In this document: positions 1 through 11,178 of the stretch, one piece after another | How positions within the stretch are numbered: the stretch's first letter is position 1 | How the letters are laid out: the number at the start of each line of letters is the position of its first letter | Position numbers and translations under genes: made by a program | The notes under the pieces: generated by a model | Told to the model about the DNA's origin: nothing | Databases searched by the model: none | The model's input: only the letters and a program-made list of their open reading frames with translations | NCBI RefSeq assembly: GCF_000715075.1 | Contig: NC_134097.1 | Span: 126,106,997-126,170,996, forward strand | DNA: 64,000 nt | Direction of reading: 5' to 3' | Source of the DNA: Nicotiana tabacum | Lineage: Eukaryota > Streptophyta > Magnoliopsida > Solanales > Solanaceae

Positions 1-487
1 TAAAATCTTTTGAATTCCGCTTTCGATCAAAAACCCAATCAAAACACGTCCGAATGATCTGAAAGTTTGCACACACATCCCAAATGACATAACAGAACTA
101 CTGCAACTCTCAGAATTCCATTTTGACCCTCGGATCAAAATCTCGCTATAAAATCGGAAACTTCCAAAATTTAACTTTCGGCATTTCAAGCCTAAATTAG
201 CTACGGACCTCCAAAACACAATCCGAACATGCTCCTAACCCCAAAATCACCCAACGGAGCTAACAGAACCGTCGAATTTCCGTTCCGAGGTTGTCTTCAT
301 ACTGTTCCGACTACGGTCAACTTTCCAACACTTGAGCTCTCATTTAGGGACTAAGTGTCCCAAAACTCCCCGAAACTCAAAGCCGAACATTCCGTCAAAT
401 CAAAATAGCAGAAATAAACTTGGGGAAAGCAGTTAATAGGGAATCGGGGCATTAATTCTTGAGACGACCGGTTGGGTCGTCGCACAA
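1..487 (-). mobile_element. Ty3/gypsy-type LTR fragment inserted in CACTA transposase
   Basis: Read on the minus strand, this begins at 487 with TGTGCGACGACCC. It then follows the same order of phrases as the first ~470 bp of the LTRs starting at 25160 and 32440, for example TCATTTGGGATGTGTGTG and CATTCGGACGTG. It is therefore the first part of a related LTR, cut by the window edge. It interrupts the TNP2 reading frame just after 490. Whether it is a solo LTR or the end of a full element cannot be seen. Confidence 0.75.
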
Positions 488-489
488 GG

Positions 490-1986
490 TGCAGGTTTTG
501 TTTCTTTAGTTGCATCAAATGATTTCGCATCATTCCGATATTTGTGTCCCGACTTCAAGAAGCGTCGATGCCCCATGTAACAAAACTTTCTGCCATGTTT
601 CAGCCTTCTAGATTGAGTGTTTATGTTACAAGAAGGGCATGCAAACCGACTATAAGTACACCATCCAGAGAGAGTAACATATGCAGGAAAGTCATTTATA
701 GTCCACATGAGAGATGCTCGCATTTGAAATATCTCCTTAGTAGAGACATCGTATGTTTCTACCCCAACATCCCATAATTCATTTAACTCTTCTATTAGAG
801 GTTGCAAAAAATACATCGATATTATTGCCAGGCGCTTTGGGTCCAGGAATAAGTAAGGACAGAATGAAGAACTCTTGTTTTATGCACATCCATGGAGGAA
901 GATTATATGGCATTAAAATCACTGGCCATGTACTATGAACAGTTCGCATTGTGCCAAATGGATTAAACTCATCAGAAGCTAATCCTAGGCATACATTGTG
1001 AGGGTCTCCAGCAAATTCGGGATATTTACTATCAAATTTTTTCCAAGCTTCAGAATAATTAGGATGTCATAGAACTCCATCTTTGTTGCACTCTTCATAA
1101 TGCCAACGCATTGCTTTAGAAGTTTCCGAAGACATAAACAGTCTTTATAGCCTTGGTTTTAAAGGAAAATACCTTAGGACCTTGGCTGGAATTTTTCTAG
1201 CATCATTTTTCCATCTAGAAGCTCTACAAACATTGCATTTATTGACATTCTTATTAGCAAACTCTTTCCTAAAAAGCATGCAATCATTGGGACAAGCATG
1301 AATTTTCTCACACTTTAAGCCCAAGCCTTCAATTATCTTTTTGGTCTCATAGAAAGAATGAGGCAATTTTTCTCCTTTAGGCAGCGCATCCTTCAATAGT
1401 CCAAGCAAAGCATTAAACGATTCATTTGAACATTTGAACATGCATTTTGTATGGTACAAATGCATTAAAAAGGACATTTTGCTAAATTTCTTACATCCTG
1501 GATATCGTTCTTCTTTTGCCTCCTTCATGAGCCGTTCAAACTTATCCACCTTTGGATGCGGTTGATTTCTAGATGGATGAGCAGTATTCTCTTGTAAGTT
1601 ATGCTCTATGTCACCCCCTTCACTAACGTCAGTATCCATGAACTGTGTAAAGCCTCCAAAGGCATCATGTATCATTCATGTCATATCATCGCCCCTTAAA
1701 GTTGACTGGCTGCGATTATTTGCTTGAGCATTGTTTGATCCCTTTAGAGACTCACCATGACAAAATCAACTATCATATGATGGCATAATACCATTAATCA
1801 CAAGATGATCATATGCTATAGTCCGATTTACTTGATGGATAAGCACACACTCCGTACAAGGACATGCAATTTGTTCTCCATCTTGTTTTTCAGAAAAGGC
1901 ATGGTTTATAAACTCCTCTACTCCATCCAAATATTATTTACTAACTCTATCACAATGCATCCATCTTTATTTCTAGGATTGTCCAT
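490..1986 (-). pseudogene. TNP2-like CACTA transposase, decayed and interrupted
   Basis: Minus-strand reading gives a transposase-associated N-terminal region (WMHCDRVSK...YLDGVEEF, then CPCTECVLIHQ) near 1965-1750. A 176-residue open stretch (1675-1145) follows with the cysteine-bearing CPNDCMLFR and CNVCRASRW segments. Downstream come IKQEFFILSLLIPGPKAPGN near 890-820 and a 127-residue stretch from 816 with the YVTLSGWCTYSRFACPSCN block. This order is that of plant TNP2 proteins, which cut and join CACTA ends. Stops (one where tryptophan is expected in the PSYDSWFCHGE region) and frame changes break the frame, and the LTR at 487 cuts off the C-terminal half. It cannot make a functional enzyme. 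Confidence 0.85.
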
Positions 1987-3861
1987 GACGTTCAAGATAT
2001 TCTTTTTTGTTCTATACTTACTGCAAGAGCTAAAAATTCATTAGTAAAAAGAGAAAATTAATAAAAAAATATAGTTCAAATAAAACAACCATCTTATTAG
2101 TAGGTAATTCCATACCTCAAAGATATCATTTTAAGAATTAAAACTATCAAACATAAATCCATTAAAACTATCAAATAGTTAAACTATCTCTAATTTCTTC
2201 AATGGTTTCCATATATTGGTTCATAAACTTTTTAAGAATAGAATTATGAAACTTATAAATTATACTTCTTCTATGGTTTTCATATTTTTGTTCGTAAACT
2301 TTTTAAGAATAGAATTATTACTTATAAATTATAGAAGAACCATACGCCATATATTTTAAAATTGAAGATATTACAATTGTCAAACCCTCACTGTATATGG
2401 ATATGAGCTAGCTGAATAATTTGCAAATTTCAGCAATGATATAGCAATTTGCAATTTTAGAAATGTGAATGAGGTCATTCAAAGGCATACATTATTTTCT
2501 TGAAGTATGATGTGTTATAATCCCTTAAAAAAGATGATGAACTGTTGTACTACAATCCCTAAGTAAAGCAGAAAAAAGCTGATAGTTTAAATTTTTCTCA
2601 TGGTCCAACTTCTTTCTTCACTTCACAAATTATTTATTCTTTCGATAATTTTTCTTAACTTTATTGTTTTGCCATACTCATAGCGAAAATTGAAGTGTAG
2701 ATTGTTAGATGAATTGAAAAACTTTTTGATTAGTAAACCCAATAACCTATCGGAGAAACAGTTAGAGCAAAAGGATCAAATCAGTCAAGCTGAGCATATG
2801 CTTATTTCGTACAGAGGCATCAGATTTATGAAAATAAGAAAAGCTCGCATCAATTAGCAAAAATAAAAAACAGTATGTATGTCGACTAGTGGATTCATGT
2901 CCCGTCTAGTGGTAGATTCAATGAAAATATCAATATGCATCGACGACACTTAAAAAGTTTCTGAATAGTCACAAGAATAATAGTAGCCTTAGAAAATATA
3001 CAGAGGAATCAATTCATAAAACAGTAGAGGAACAGAGGAGGAATAAACTCAATCAATCGCACATCAATTTAACAGCAGCTGGTTATCACAAACGACTTAG
3101 CATATGCAGAAAAACTATACTTTCACAAATCTCAAAATGCAATAGTTGGATATCAAAAATTACAAATGTTTACCTGGTAAGCAGATTTTTTTGCAAAAAA
3201 GACAAGAAATTGAAGGAGATGATAAATTTTTGCAACAATCTTGAACCTACACAAAAAGAGAAGTTGGAGACGGATTAAAAGGAGAATACTGATGACGAAG
3301 ATTGAGCATAATCGAGCAGCACCAATACCAACTCAATTTAAATCGCACTTGCTGGGTAAGAAGAGAAGTTATACCTGGGGAAAAAGAGGATTTATCTCTG
3401 GAAAAAGTTGATGGAGACCTGATCGATGTAGGCTAGCAGAGTCGCGACTTTGTTAATCCTGTTCGATGTGGGATTTGGCACAATTCTACATCCGTTCAAC
3501 GAAGGGAAAAAGATGATCGAGATCTGGTCGAAGTAGGCTTGCAGAGTCGTGACTATGTTTGATGTTAATCCTGTTCGATGTTTTTGGGCGTGATTATGTA
3601 TCCGCTCAACGAAGGGAATATGTTTTCCTCTTATTTTCTAATTGGAGGGAATTATTCATTGTTGTCCAAAAAAATTGGAGGGAAAGATTATTATATTTTG
3701 AAGTGTGGAGGGAAAGATAAAATAATAAAAATTGATTTTAATTAGTACTTTTTAGTAGCAATTATTTTTATTGTGGGTAAAAGGATATTCTTTTAGTGGC
3801 TAATGGCCATGTGCCGCTAATATTTCAGCTTAAAGAATCTATTAGCAGCAATTGCATTATT
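1987..3861 (-). other. Non-coding 5' part of the CACTA element
   Basis: This AT-rich stretch lies between the transposase start and the LINE insertion. No protein similarity is recognised. It should contain the transposase leader or promoter and subterminal transposase-binding repeats: variants of GTGGC/GCCGC with short AT spacers are visible at 3760-3860. The last 14 bases (3848-3861) are one copy of the LINE target duplication. Confidence 0.5.
3416..3617. repeat. Two-copy direct repeat inside CACTA 5' region
   Basis: The block at 3416-3506 recurs, diverged, at 3520-3617. Both run from GA(C/T)CTG(A/G)TCGA(T/A)GTAGGCT through GCAGAGTCG(C/T)GACT and TTAATCCTGTTCGATG to TCAACGAAGGGA. Unit length is about 95 bp. 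The position upstream of the transposase fits a promoter or leader repeat, but no function can be shown. Confidence 0.75.
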
Positions 3862-4173
3862 TATTTATTTTTGGTAAATACTGACTTTTCTATTCATTCA
3901 AAAAAATAGCTTTACAAATCAGGTAGATGCTAGCCATCTATGTCTCTATCTTCTAATTACACTAAGTCTGATGCTCTAATAACATATCTACTGTGTTGCT
4001 ATTTACATTAGCTTAAAGCTTCACCTAGCCTAGGAAAGAAACAAACAGATGCATTTTGCATATTTCAAGCCTAGGAGCCTAATGGAAAATAGTCTAATTC
4101 TTGCAATGCTCCTTGCCAGCTCTTGATTGTCCTCCCTCTGGTATGTATGTGCATTACAATCTCTCTGCAGATA

Positions 4174-7100
4174 CTATTCTCTTTGAGTACTCCCTTGAAA
4201 TCTAATCACATTCCTTTCCCGCCAGATTGTGTATACCAGCATACCAAATACACATGTAACAATTGCCCAATGACTAGATCTCTTTTTTGCAGCCCTGTTG
4301 ATCCATTGGACCTCCTCCTGCCAAGCCTGAATAGGTCTAGAATGGCCTAGCCATTTGAGCAGCCTGGTCCATATTTCTCTTACTATTGGATAGTAAAAAA
4401 ATAGGTGTTCAAATAGTTTATTAGATTGCTTGTAGAAAACACAATTCTGGGACACTTGAACTCCAAATTTGATGAGTCTGTCCGCTAATCTTCTCTGTAG
4501 TGCCAGTCATAATATGAATTTGTACCTAGGATGTAGATGAGGTTGCATAGTGATACTCTTCCAAGGTACCTTTTGTAGTTGAGGAAACTGCATGTGGTAT
4601 AGCTTGCTTATACTGAACTTCCCTTCCTTTTATATTTGGAAAAGTCTGTTGATCAGATCCCCCTGAATTCCTTGTAATTCAAGAGCAAGGTTCCTTGTCT
4701 CTATTATCTTTCTCACCACCCAAGCAACATTCTTGGGTATTGGACTGCTCTCCACTGTCCTGTTTCTTATGTAGAAGGTGTGAACCCATCGGATCCATAA
4801 AATGTCCTTCTTCATTGTAATTGCCCACATGTGTTTTGCAATTGCTGCTTTGTTCTAGTAGTACATATTAATTACATTTAGTCCACTTGCAGCTTGTGGC
4901 CAGCATACTCTATCCCAAGCAACTAGTGCTTTGTTGGTGATAGTTGTTGTTCCAGACCATAAGAATGATCTACATATGGCTTCAATCATCTTCAATATCT
5001 TCTTAGGCAGCAGAAAGATTTGAGCCCAGTATGATTGTACCTCAAACAAGACTGATTTAATTAACTGGAGCCTACCAGCATATGAAAGCAATTTTGCTAT
5101 CCAACAGTTGATCTTCTGTGTAATCTTCTCTACTATTGGCCAACATTGGATGATAGACAAATTCTTGGATGCTAGTGGTACACCTAGGTACCTAAATGGT
5201 ATAATACCTTCAGTGTAACCCAATTCTTGCATAATGTCTTGTTTTGTGCTGTCTGAAATACCTGCTAGGTAGATGGAGCTTTTTTCTGCATTTGCCTGGA
5301 GTCCAGATGAGCTTGAGAAATGTCTGTTGCAGTAGTCTGATAGATGTAATGTCAGCTTTACAGAACATCAGTAGGTCATCAGCAAAACAAATGTGCATTG
5401 CTCCCAGTTTCCTACATCTGGGATGGAATTTGATGTTCCTGTTCTTTGCCAGCTGTGCAAGTTCTCTCTGCAGATACTCCATGGCTATGACAAACAAGTA
5501 AGGGGACATAGGGTCACCTTGTCGAATGCCTCTTCTTCCTTGAAATGGTTTTGTCAATCCTCCATTCATGTCGAGGGAATAGGTCACTGTGGTGATGCAT
5601 TCCATTATCTAACTGACAAATTTATAAGGAAACCCAATCTCTAGTAGCATTTATTCAAGGAAATTCTAATCTAAGGTATCACATGCTTTCTTGAGGTTAA
5701 CTTTTAAAACACACCTTGGGGAGATTCTTTTCCTGTTATATCCTTTGAAAAGCTCATGAGTAAATAAAATGTTGATTGCAATGCTTCTTCCTTCAATGAA
5801 GGCTGATTGTGACTCCCCAATGAGATCACTTATTACACTTTTTATTTTGTTGGTGAGTACTTTGGTTATTATCTTGTATAGAGTAGTACAGCAAGATATA
5901 GGTCTGAACTCTTTTACTTGGCTGGGGTTAGGCACTTTTGGAATAACAGTGATTGCTGTACAATTCATGCCTCTATGCATTTTGCCTATTTCAAAGAATT
6001 CCTTGACTGCAGCACATACTTCAGACCCAACTATAGTCCGTTGTGATGTGAAGAACTTAATTAGAAAACCATCTACCCCTGGGGCTTTGTCATGAAGCAT
6101 ATCTTTTATAGCAGCTAGAATTTCCTCATTTGTTACATTTTTAACTAGTGCCTTCTCCTGTTGTTGGCCCAGGCATCTCCCTTGTTTAACCACTGCAACA
6201 CCTGGACATCTATGAGTTCCTCCACTTTCTCCCATAAGATTTGTGAAGAAAGAGATAAACTCCTCTTCTGTTTGGACTGGATCAGTTAACTTTATACCAC
6301 TTGCATTGTAGATGGATGCAATGTGGTTTCTGCTTGTCCTCATTTTCCATTGAGCATGGAAGTATTTGGTATTTGAGTCTCCACATTCAATCCAAGTGGC
6401 CCTTGACTTCTGCTGTAATACCTGTTCTTCTAAATGACTCTATTTTTCCAGTTCTGTCAAGATTTCTTTTTCCTGATTGAACAAGCTCTGATTTAGAGGG
6501 GAATTTTTGAGTTCCCCTGTATTACCTCTAGTTTATGTCTAGCCTGATCAATTCTCTGCTGGTAGGAGGCCATAAATTTGTTCAGGTCCTTAAGACCACT
6601 TTTGAGTGCCTTCAATTTCTTCCAGATTTTGTTCATGAGTTCTTCTTGAGTTCTTTGCTGCCATACTTCTTGCACTATGTTCCTGAACTCTGGATGTTCC
6701 ATGACATTTTTGTAAAGCTTGAAAGATTTAGGGTGCAATCCTTTTTATGTTGACTGATGTGTATAAGGATTGGTGAGTGATCGACACTCCTGGATCCATG
6801 AATTCAGCTTCTATGTGGCTATATTGTTGTAGCCACACATAGTTGCTCATTGCCCAATCTATCTTGTTGTACACGCTTTTATCTTCCTATTGTTTGTTAC
6901 ATCATGTAAAGAACCAGCCAACACTTTTTAGTGAGTCAATTGCAGCATATCCACTAAATTTTGAAAGCCTCGTGTCTCTGATTGAGTGACTGGTGCTCCT
7001 ATTCTGTCTTCTAAAGTTAGCATATTGTTAAAGTCCGCACTTAATAACCAAGCACCCTGTACATTTTTCCTGTTTGTTCAAGTTGATTCCATAGTTGATG

Positions 7101-7440
7101 CCTGAGAGTTGCATCATTTCTGGCATACATCACTGTTAGCAGTGATTTGAATCTATCCTTCTGCACTTCACAATGTATATATTGATCTGTAGTCTCAATT
7201 ATCTGGATATTTACATTGTTTCTTCACATTAGCTAGATTCTACCATTTGGGTGGTCTTTATAATTACAGCAAACATTCCAGTCACTAGCCACCTTTTGTA
7301 TGATTTTCTTAGCTTTCCTCTCCTTTACTCTTGTTTCTACATATCCAATTACATCTATTTTGTATGTATTCAGAAAGATTCTTAGCTCTTTCTGTAAAGG
7401 GCTTGTTAAGCCCTCTTATATTCTAAGAACAAATGTTCAT
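4174..7440 (-). pseudogene. LINE ORF2 (endonuclease and reverse transcriptase), decayed
   Basis: The ORF2 start (ATG at 7440-7438) overlaps the ORF1 stop as ATGA. The start region reads MNICS, a stop in place of tryptophan, then NIRGLNKPF. Later come an endonuclease segment with SDHSP (around 6780), then reverse transcriptase blocks: DKAPGVDGF and RPISCCTTLYKI (6343-5666), IRQGDPMSPYLF and CFADDLLMF (5605-5210). The latter holds the paired aspartates of the catalytic site. The YLGVPL and LLSYAGRLQLI region (5232-4855) and a zf-RVT type tail (4455-4174) follow. Several stops and frame shifts separate the blocks, so no full enzyme is encoded. The enzyme normally nicks target DNA and copies LINE RNA in place. 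Confidence 0.88.
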
Positions 7441-8821
7441 TGGTGGGAAGAGCTGGTTGGCCCAGCATCCCTTGGCTCCTGATCTGAGAGTTGCTTTTGT
7501 AAGATTGCAAACCTATTGCTACAGGTAGTTGCATCAGCTGTATTGCCTCTAACAATGGTAGTCTGTTTTCCTTGCCCTGTTCCTATCTTGCTGAATGCCA
7601 TGTTTGGATCTTCTGTAGGAACTTGATTGGTAATGGCATGTACTCCTTCTGTTGTGGGCATTCTCACTTGCTCTTCTTTCTGAGTCCCAGTTGATTCTGC
7701 CTCATTTGAAGTTGAAGAGACATGTATCTTTTGCACCCATTGTTGAGTGATTTGCTTCTTTTTCTTGTTCCTTCTTCTTCTTCTAGGTTGCTCCTTAAAG
7801 TCCTCTTCATTTGCTTGCTTTGTCTTTGCCCAGCACTCTATTGTATCATGACCAAACCTAATACAATCACAACAAAATTTGGGTCTCCAATCATAAGCAA
7901 TTTGTTGCTTTATCACTCCTTTTGGTGTTTGTATCTCAAAGCTCTCAGAGAGTGGGTGTGATACATCAGTTTCCACCAGTACTCTTGCATAAGAGGCCTT
8001 CTCCATTTCAGCTGTTACCCTATCAGTATATAGAGGTTTCCCTACTACACTAGCAAGTTTACTCAATGCTTCAGTGGACCAGTATCCTAGCGGAAGCCCT
8101 GGAAATTTCACCCACAAAGGAATGATGCTTGAGCACTTTGGGTTAAAACAGAAATCTATCTTCCAATGCTGTAAGATAAAAGGTTTTTTATGGTAGGTGT
8201 ATGGCCCAGCATGAAGAACTAGGTCTCTATCTTCCATACTTTGGAATTGAAAAATGTAATATCCTTCATCATGGTATAGAATTTTTGGCTGTGCTACAAA
8301 ATTCCATACATTTGTGACATAATTTTCCATAGACTTCTCATATGGATTATCCCCAAGGACATACCCAATTAGGGCATTCTTTAGCGATTCCTCATGAGCC
8401 CTGGTGTCCTCCTCCTTTATTTGTACCACAAACGTACCATCTCTCATAGAAGGGGGAATATAGGTTAAAGGCTTACCCATTTGTGAACTTCTGTTTTCCT
8501 TCACTCTCTTTTCCTTTAGTTGTTCTTGTATGTCATCAGTTGCATTCTCCTTAACATTTGGTGCTTGCTGAGTTGAGGTTGTTGCTGCCGAGAACTGCAA
8601 TTTTTGATGTACTATTGATTCCTCCACTCTCAGATTTGCTTGTTGTGCATGCACTTCAATCCCTTTTCTAACTGTCTCTTCGTTTTCCTTTTCCTCCAGG
8701 ATAGGCTGAAATTTCTGTGGAAGAAAGCTCCCAAAGGTCAATGGTTGCAGTCCTGTGACCGACGTATTCTTCAATTCCTCTTCTGTCGATGGATTGTGCT
8801 GAATAATTGTTGGTGCACTAC

Positions 8822-10348
8822 TGATAAATTAGGATTTTAACATGTTTTATACCCCTACCTGCCTATGCTTTCATCATATATTGTTACAAAATAGTCCTAA
8901 AAGGCTCACAAGTTATGTTTGATTGCAGGTTTAATCGACAAAGTGACGAAATGTCAAAGATCGGCTCAAAAAGGAGTGAAACCTGCTCAAGTATCAAAGA
9001 CCAAGAAATTTAAAAAAAGAAGGCATAGTGTGGACCGCGCAAAGTGGAATGCGACCGCACTAGGTGGTTCAGAGAGTTGGTGAATCAGGCTAGAAGAAGC
9101 GCGACCGTGGTACACATCTCGCGGTCCGCGATGAAGGCTCCGCGGCCGCACTACTCTTTTGTGTGGTCCGCGGTCATGGGATTCAGAGAGATGAAAGTTT
9201 GCAAAGTTAGTGCCATGCAGTCCGCGATCGTGATTGCGCGGACCGCACCAGCTCCCTCCGCGACCGCCGTTCATTCTACGCGGTCTGTGGAGTCCAAGTT
9301 CAGAGAAGCACAAGTCAAAGTCAAAGAGCCCAGTGCGGCCGCGGTCCATTTAGTGCGGCCCGCACTGACCCCGCAGAAGTATTTTTGTCCAGTTTTTTCA
9401 GCCTAGTATAAATAGAACATTTTACCATTTTTTAGAATGGAGAGAGATCATACAAAGGCTGCGCTCGTGAGAACTAATTTGGTAGCCATGCTTGGCACTT
9501 TTGCTTTATATTCACAATAGATTCTTGTATTTTAATTTTAGCAATTAATTAATATGCTTAGTTCTTCATCTATTTCTGTATTTTATTTTTCAAGCATGAG
9601 TAGCTAAACCCATTAGCTAGGGTTGTGGCTCAACCCTAGTATGGGTAATTTATAGGTGTTGTCATCTAATGTTATATTGACTATGGGTGTTTGCTATTTG
9701 GGTTGATTTTATGTTTTAATCTAGAATTGGTGATTGCAAACACAGATTCAAGCTTTGTGAGTTTAACTATTCTTGAGAAAGAGAGTCTATGACCCCAAAA
9801 TTGACCCAACAAGGAATTGGGATGGACTCATGAGAAATGATAGTCTCAATTAACGGGTTAAACCTCGAGAGAGTAATTACCCTACTTGAACCTTAGTTGG
9901 TTGGTCTAATTTGCCTACCCATTTGGTCTCGAGAGAGTTAATTGGGCAAAGTCACTTTCTCTACCGAGAGGTGTGAGAGTGGGTAAAATTGTGCAACGGT
10001 TATAGCATAAACCCCAATGATGTCAATCGAACCTTAGTAACATCTACCCGTCAATTATCCATCTAGGTAGTGTCACGACCCTAGTGCCCTTCTTCCTATT
10101 AGATACAACTTAGCAATATTCTCGTAGCATAATTTAGTGTTAATCAATAGTTTTATAAAATAGTTATAATTCAAAAACCCAAAAATATTTGAAGTGACAT
10201 TAGGAGTACAAACACATCTCTAGGCTAGACAGACAATCCAACTCCACTACTAGCTCCCTGAGGAAATCGATCCCGGCCTTCATATAGGGTAAAAGCTATT
10301 GCGACCCGCTCTTCCTACCTTAGTGTAGCGTTGAGTTGACAGTGATCA
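8822..10348 (+). mobile_element. Solo LTR inside LINE ORF1
   Basis: The sequence begins TGATAAATTAGG and ends AGTGATCA. It is flanked by the perfect 5-bp duplication ACTAC (8817-8821 and 10349-10353), and LINE sequence is continuous on both sides. No internal coding region is present, so this is a solo LTR of 1527 bp left by LTR-LTR recombination. It contains a CpG-rich block of GCGGTCCGCG-like motifs at about 9030-9370, a TATA box just after, and the LTR-end phrase GATCCCGGCCTTCATATAGG at 10269-10288. The open frames on both strands at 8987-9406 are products of the CpG-rich block. The family is probably Ty3/gypsy (Tat/Ogre-like ends), but this is not certain. Confidence 0.93.
9407..9414 (+). 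promoter_or_regulatory. TATA box of the solo LTR
   Basis: TATAAATA lies just 3' of the CpG-rich block, which fits the U3 promoter of the LTR, with transcription expected to start about 30 bp downstream. Confidence 0.55.
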
Positions 10349-10544
10349 ACTACCCATGCCAGTGAGCCAACGCCCCATTTGCGAAGGGGCGGGTGTTTCC
10401 ATGGCTTCTTCATCTCCTTTATTAGGGTTAGGAAGCTTCTTGCGTTGCTTTGTCATGGCGGATGGCGTACGTTAGCTATCCTCGCTAATCGTGCGCCTGC
10501 AGAGCCATTTTTTTCACTTACTTTCATTTCGCAATTGCATTATT

Positions 10545-10586
10545 GCCACTAAATAATTGCCGTTAAAGGTCCTTTTTGTAGTAGTG
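10545..10586 (-). repeat. CACTA terminal/subterminal sequence
   Basis: On the minus strand this starts CACTACTACAAAAAGGACC and continues with GCCGTT/AATTATTTAGTGGC-type subterminal motifs. It marks the outer end of the CACTA element. The LINE inserted immediately inside it. Confidence 0.8.
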
Positions 10587-11178
10587 AAAGCCAAACTATA
10601 ATAAGAGATCTTGAAAAAGTTAAATAATTATAAGCATAAAAATAAAATAAATATATGAGGAGGAAAATCACACCCGAAGGGAGATAAAAATACTAAGTAA
10701 TTAATAAGAGAGAAGGATATTTTATCATAATTTATTAACTCATTCGGATAACCTTAATCAAATCCAAAAAAGCATATATTAAAAAAAATACTAAGAATAA
10801 TTATACACACTATATGATATATATAACACTTAATACTTGAATTAGTATTTTTTGTATACCAAGAACATCAAAGAGATATTAGGTCATATACAAAACATAA
10901 CATATCATATCATATTTATCTTCATACAATAAAATATATGTAAATACAAAAATTATATAATTCACCTACCCAAATTCTTAATTTTTATAGGTTCAGAAGA
11001 TATTTAATAACTTTGCATTTAACTACTTTGTTAATGCAACATTTATTTTTTAAGTTAATGAATGTTGCATTATATTGATGTCAATAGCTATTACACATAA
11101 TTCTATTTTTTAAATTTTATATACTTTTTTATTGATAGACGCAAAAAGCACGTGCAACGCACGTACACTAAAAGCTAG
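10587..11178 (+). mobile_element. 3' part of a Helitron
   Basis: The segment ends with a canonical Helitron 3' terminus: a perfect 6-bp hairpin ACGTGC-AAC-GCACGT, then ACACTAAAAG, then CTAG (11175-11178) followed by T. The rest is AT-rich with no coding signal. The 5' end was not found; the CACTA edge at 10586 may have interrupted it. Confidence 0.6.

Larger units (their letters stand above)
7437..10456 (-). pseudogene. LINE ORF1 (DUF4283 / zinc-knuckle RNA-binding protein), interrupted by a solo LTR
   Basis: The main open part is 8774-7437. It holds a DUF4283-like region (LKNALIGYVLGDNPYE, later VWNFVAQPKILYHDEGYYIF) and a zinc knuckle CCDCIRFGHDTIEC, the usual order in plant L1 ORF1 proteins that bind LINE RNA. 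The 5' coding part continues across the LTR: 8821-8775 and then 10348 up to an ATG at 10456-10454. Reading from that ATG ends at a stop near 8774 in a different frame from the main part, so a frame shift is present as well as the 1.5-kb insertion. Confidence 0.82.
3862..10530 (-). mobile_element. L1-type LINE (non-LTR retrotransposon), nearly full length, inactive
   Basis: The element is bounded by a perfect 14-bp target duplication GCAATTGCATTATT (3848-3861 and 10531-10544). On the minus strand it begins near 10530 with a 5' leader, then ORF1 (RNA-binding type), ORF2 (endonuclease plus reverse transcriptase), a ~310-bp 3' UTR and an A-rich tail (AAAATAAATAAAT beside 3862). The order and the long target duplication are those of L1-class plant LINEs. 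A solo LTR at 8822-10348 interrupts ORF1. Without it the element is about 5.1 kb, near full length. Confidence 0.9.
1..10586 (-). mobile_element. CACTA (En/Spm) DNA transposon, partial, with nested insertions
   Basis: The right edge at 10586 reads, on the minus strand, CACTACTACAAAAAGG, the typical CACTA terminus. Inside it are GCC/GCAATTATT-type subterminal motifs and a TNP2-type transposase on the same strand at 490-1986. The other end lies outside the window. The element is broken up by an LTR (1-487) and an L1-type LINE (3862-10530) that itself carries a solo LTR. If the LINE and one copy of its 14-bp target duplication are set aside, the flanks at 3861 and 10545 form continuous CACTA subterminal sequence. 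About 3.9 kb of the region is CACTA sequence. The other terminus and the 3-bp target duplication cannot be checked here. Confidence 0.8.

Noticed and set aside
1805..2044. Plus-strand 79-codon frame
   Set aside because: It is antisense to the TNP2 N-terminal region.
8987..9406. 120-codon open frames on both strands
   Set aside because: Both arise from the GC-rich motif block of the solo LTR, with no protein family resemblance.
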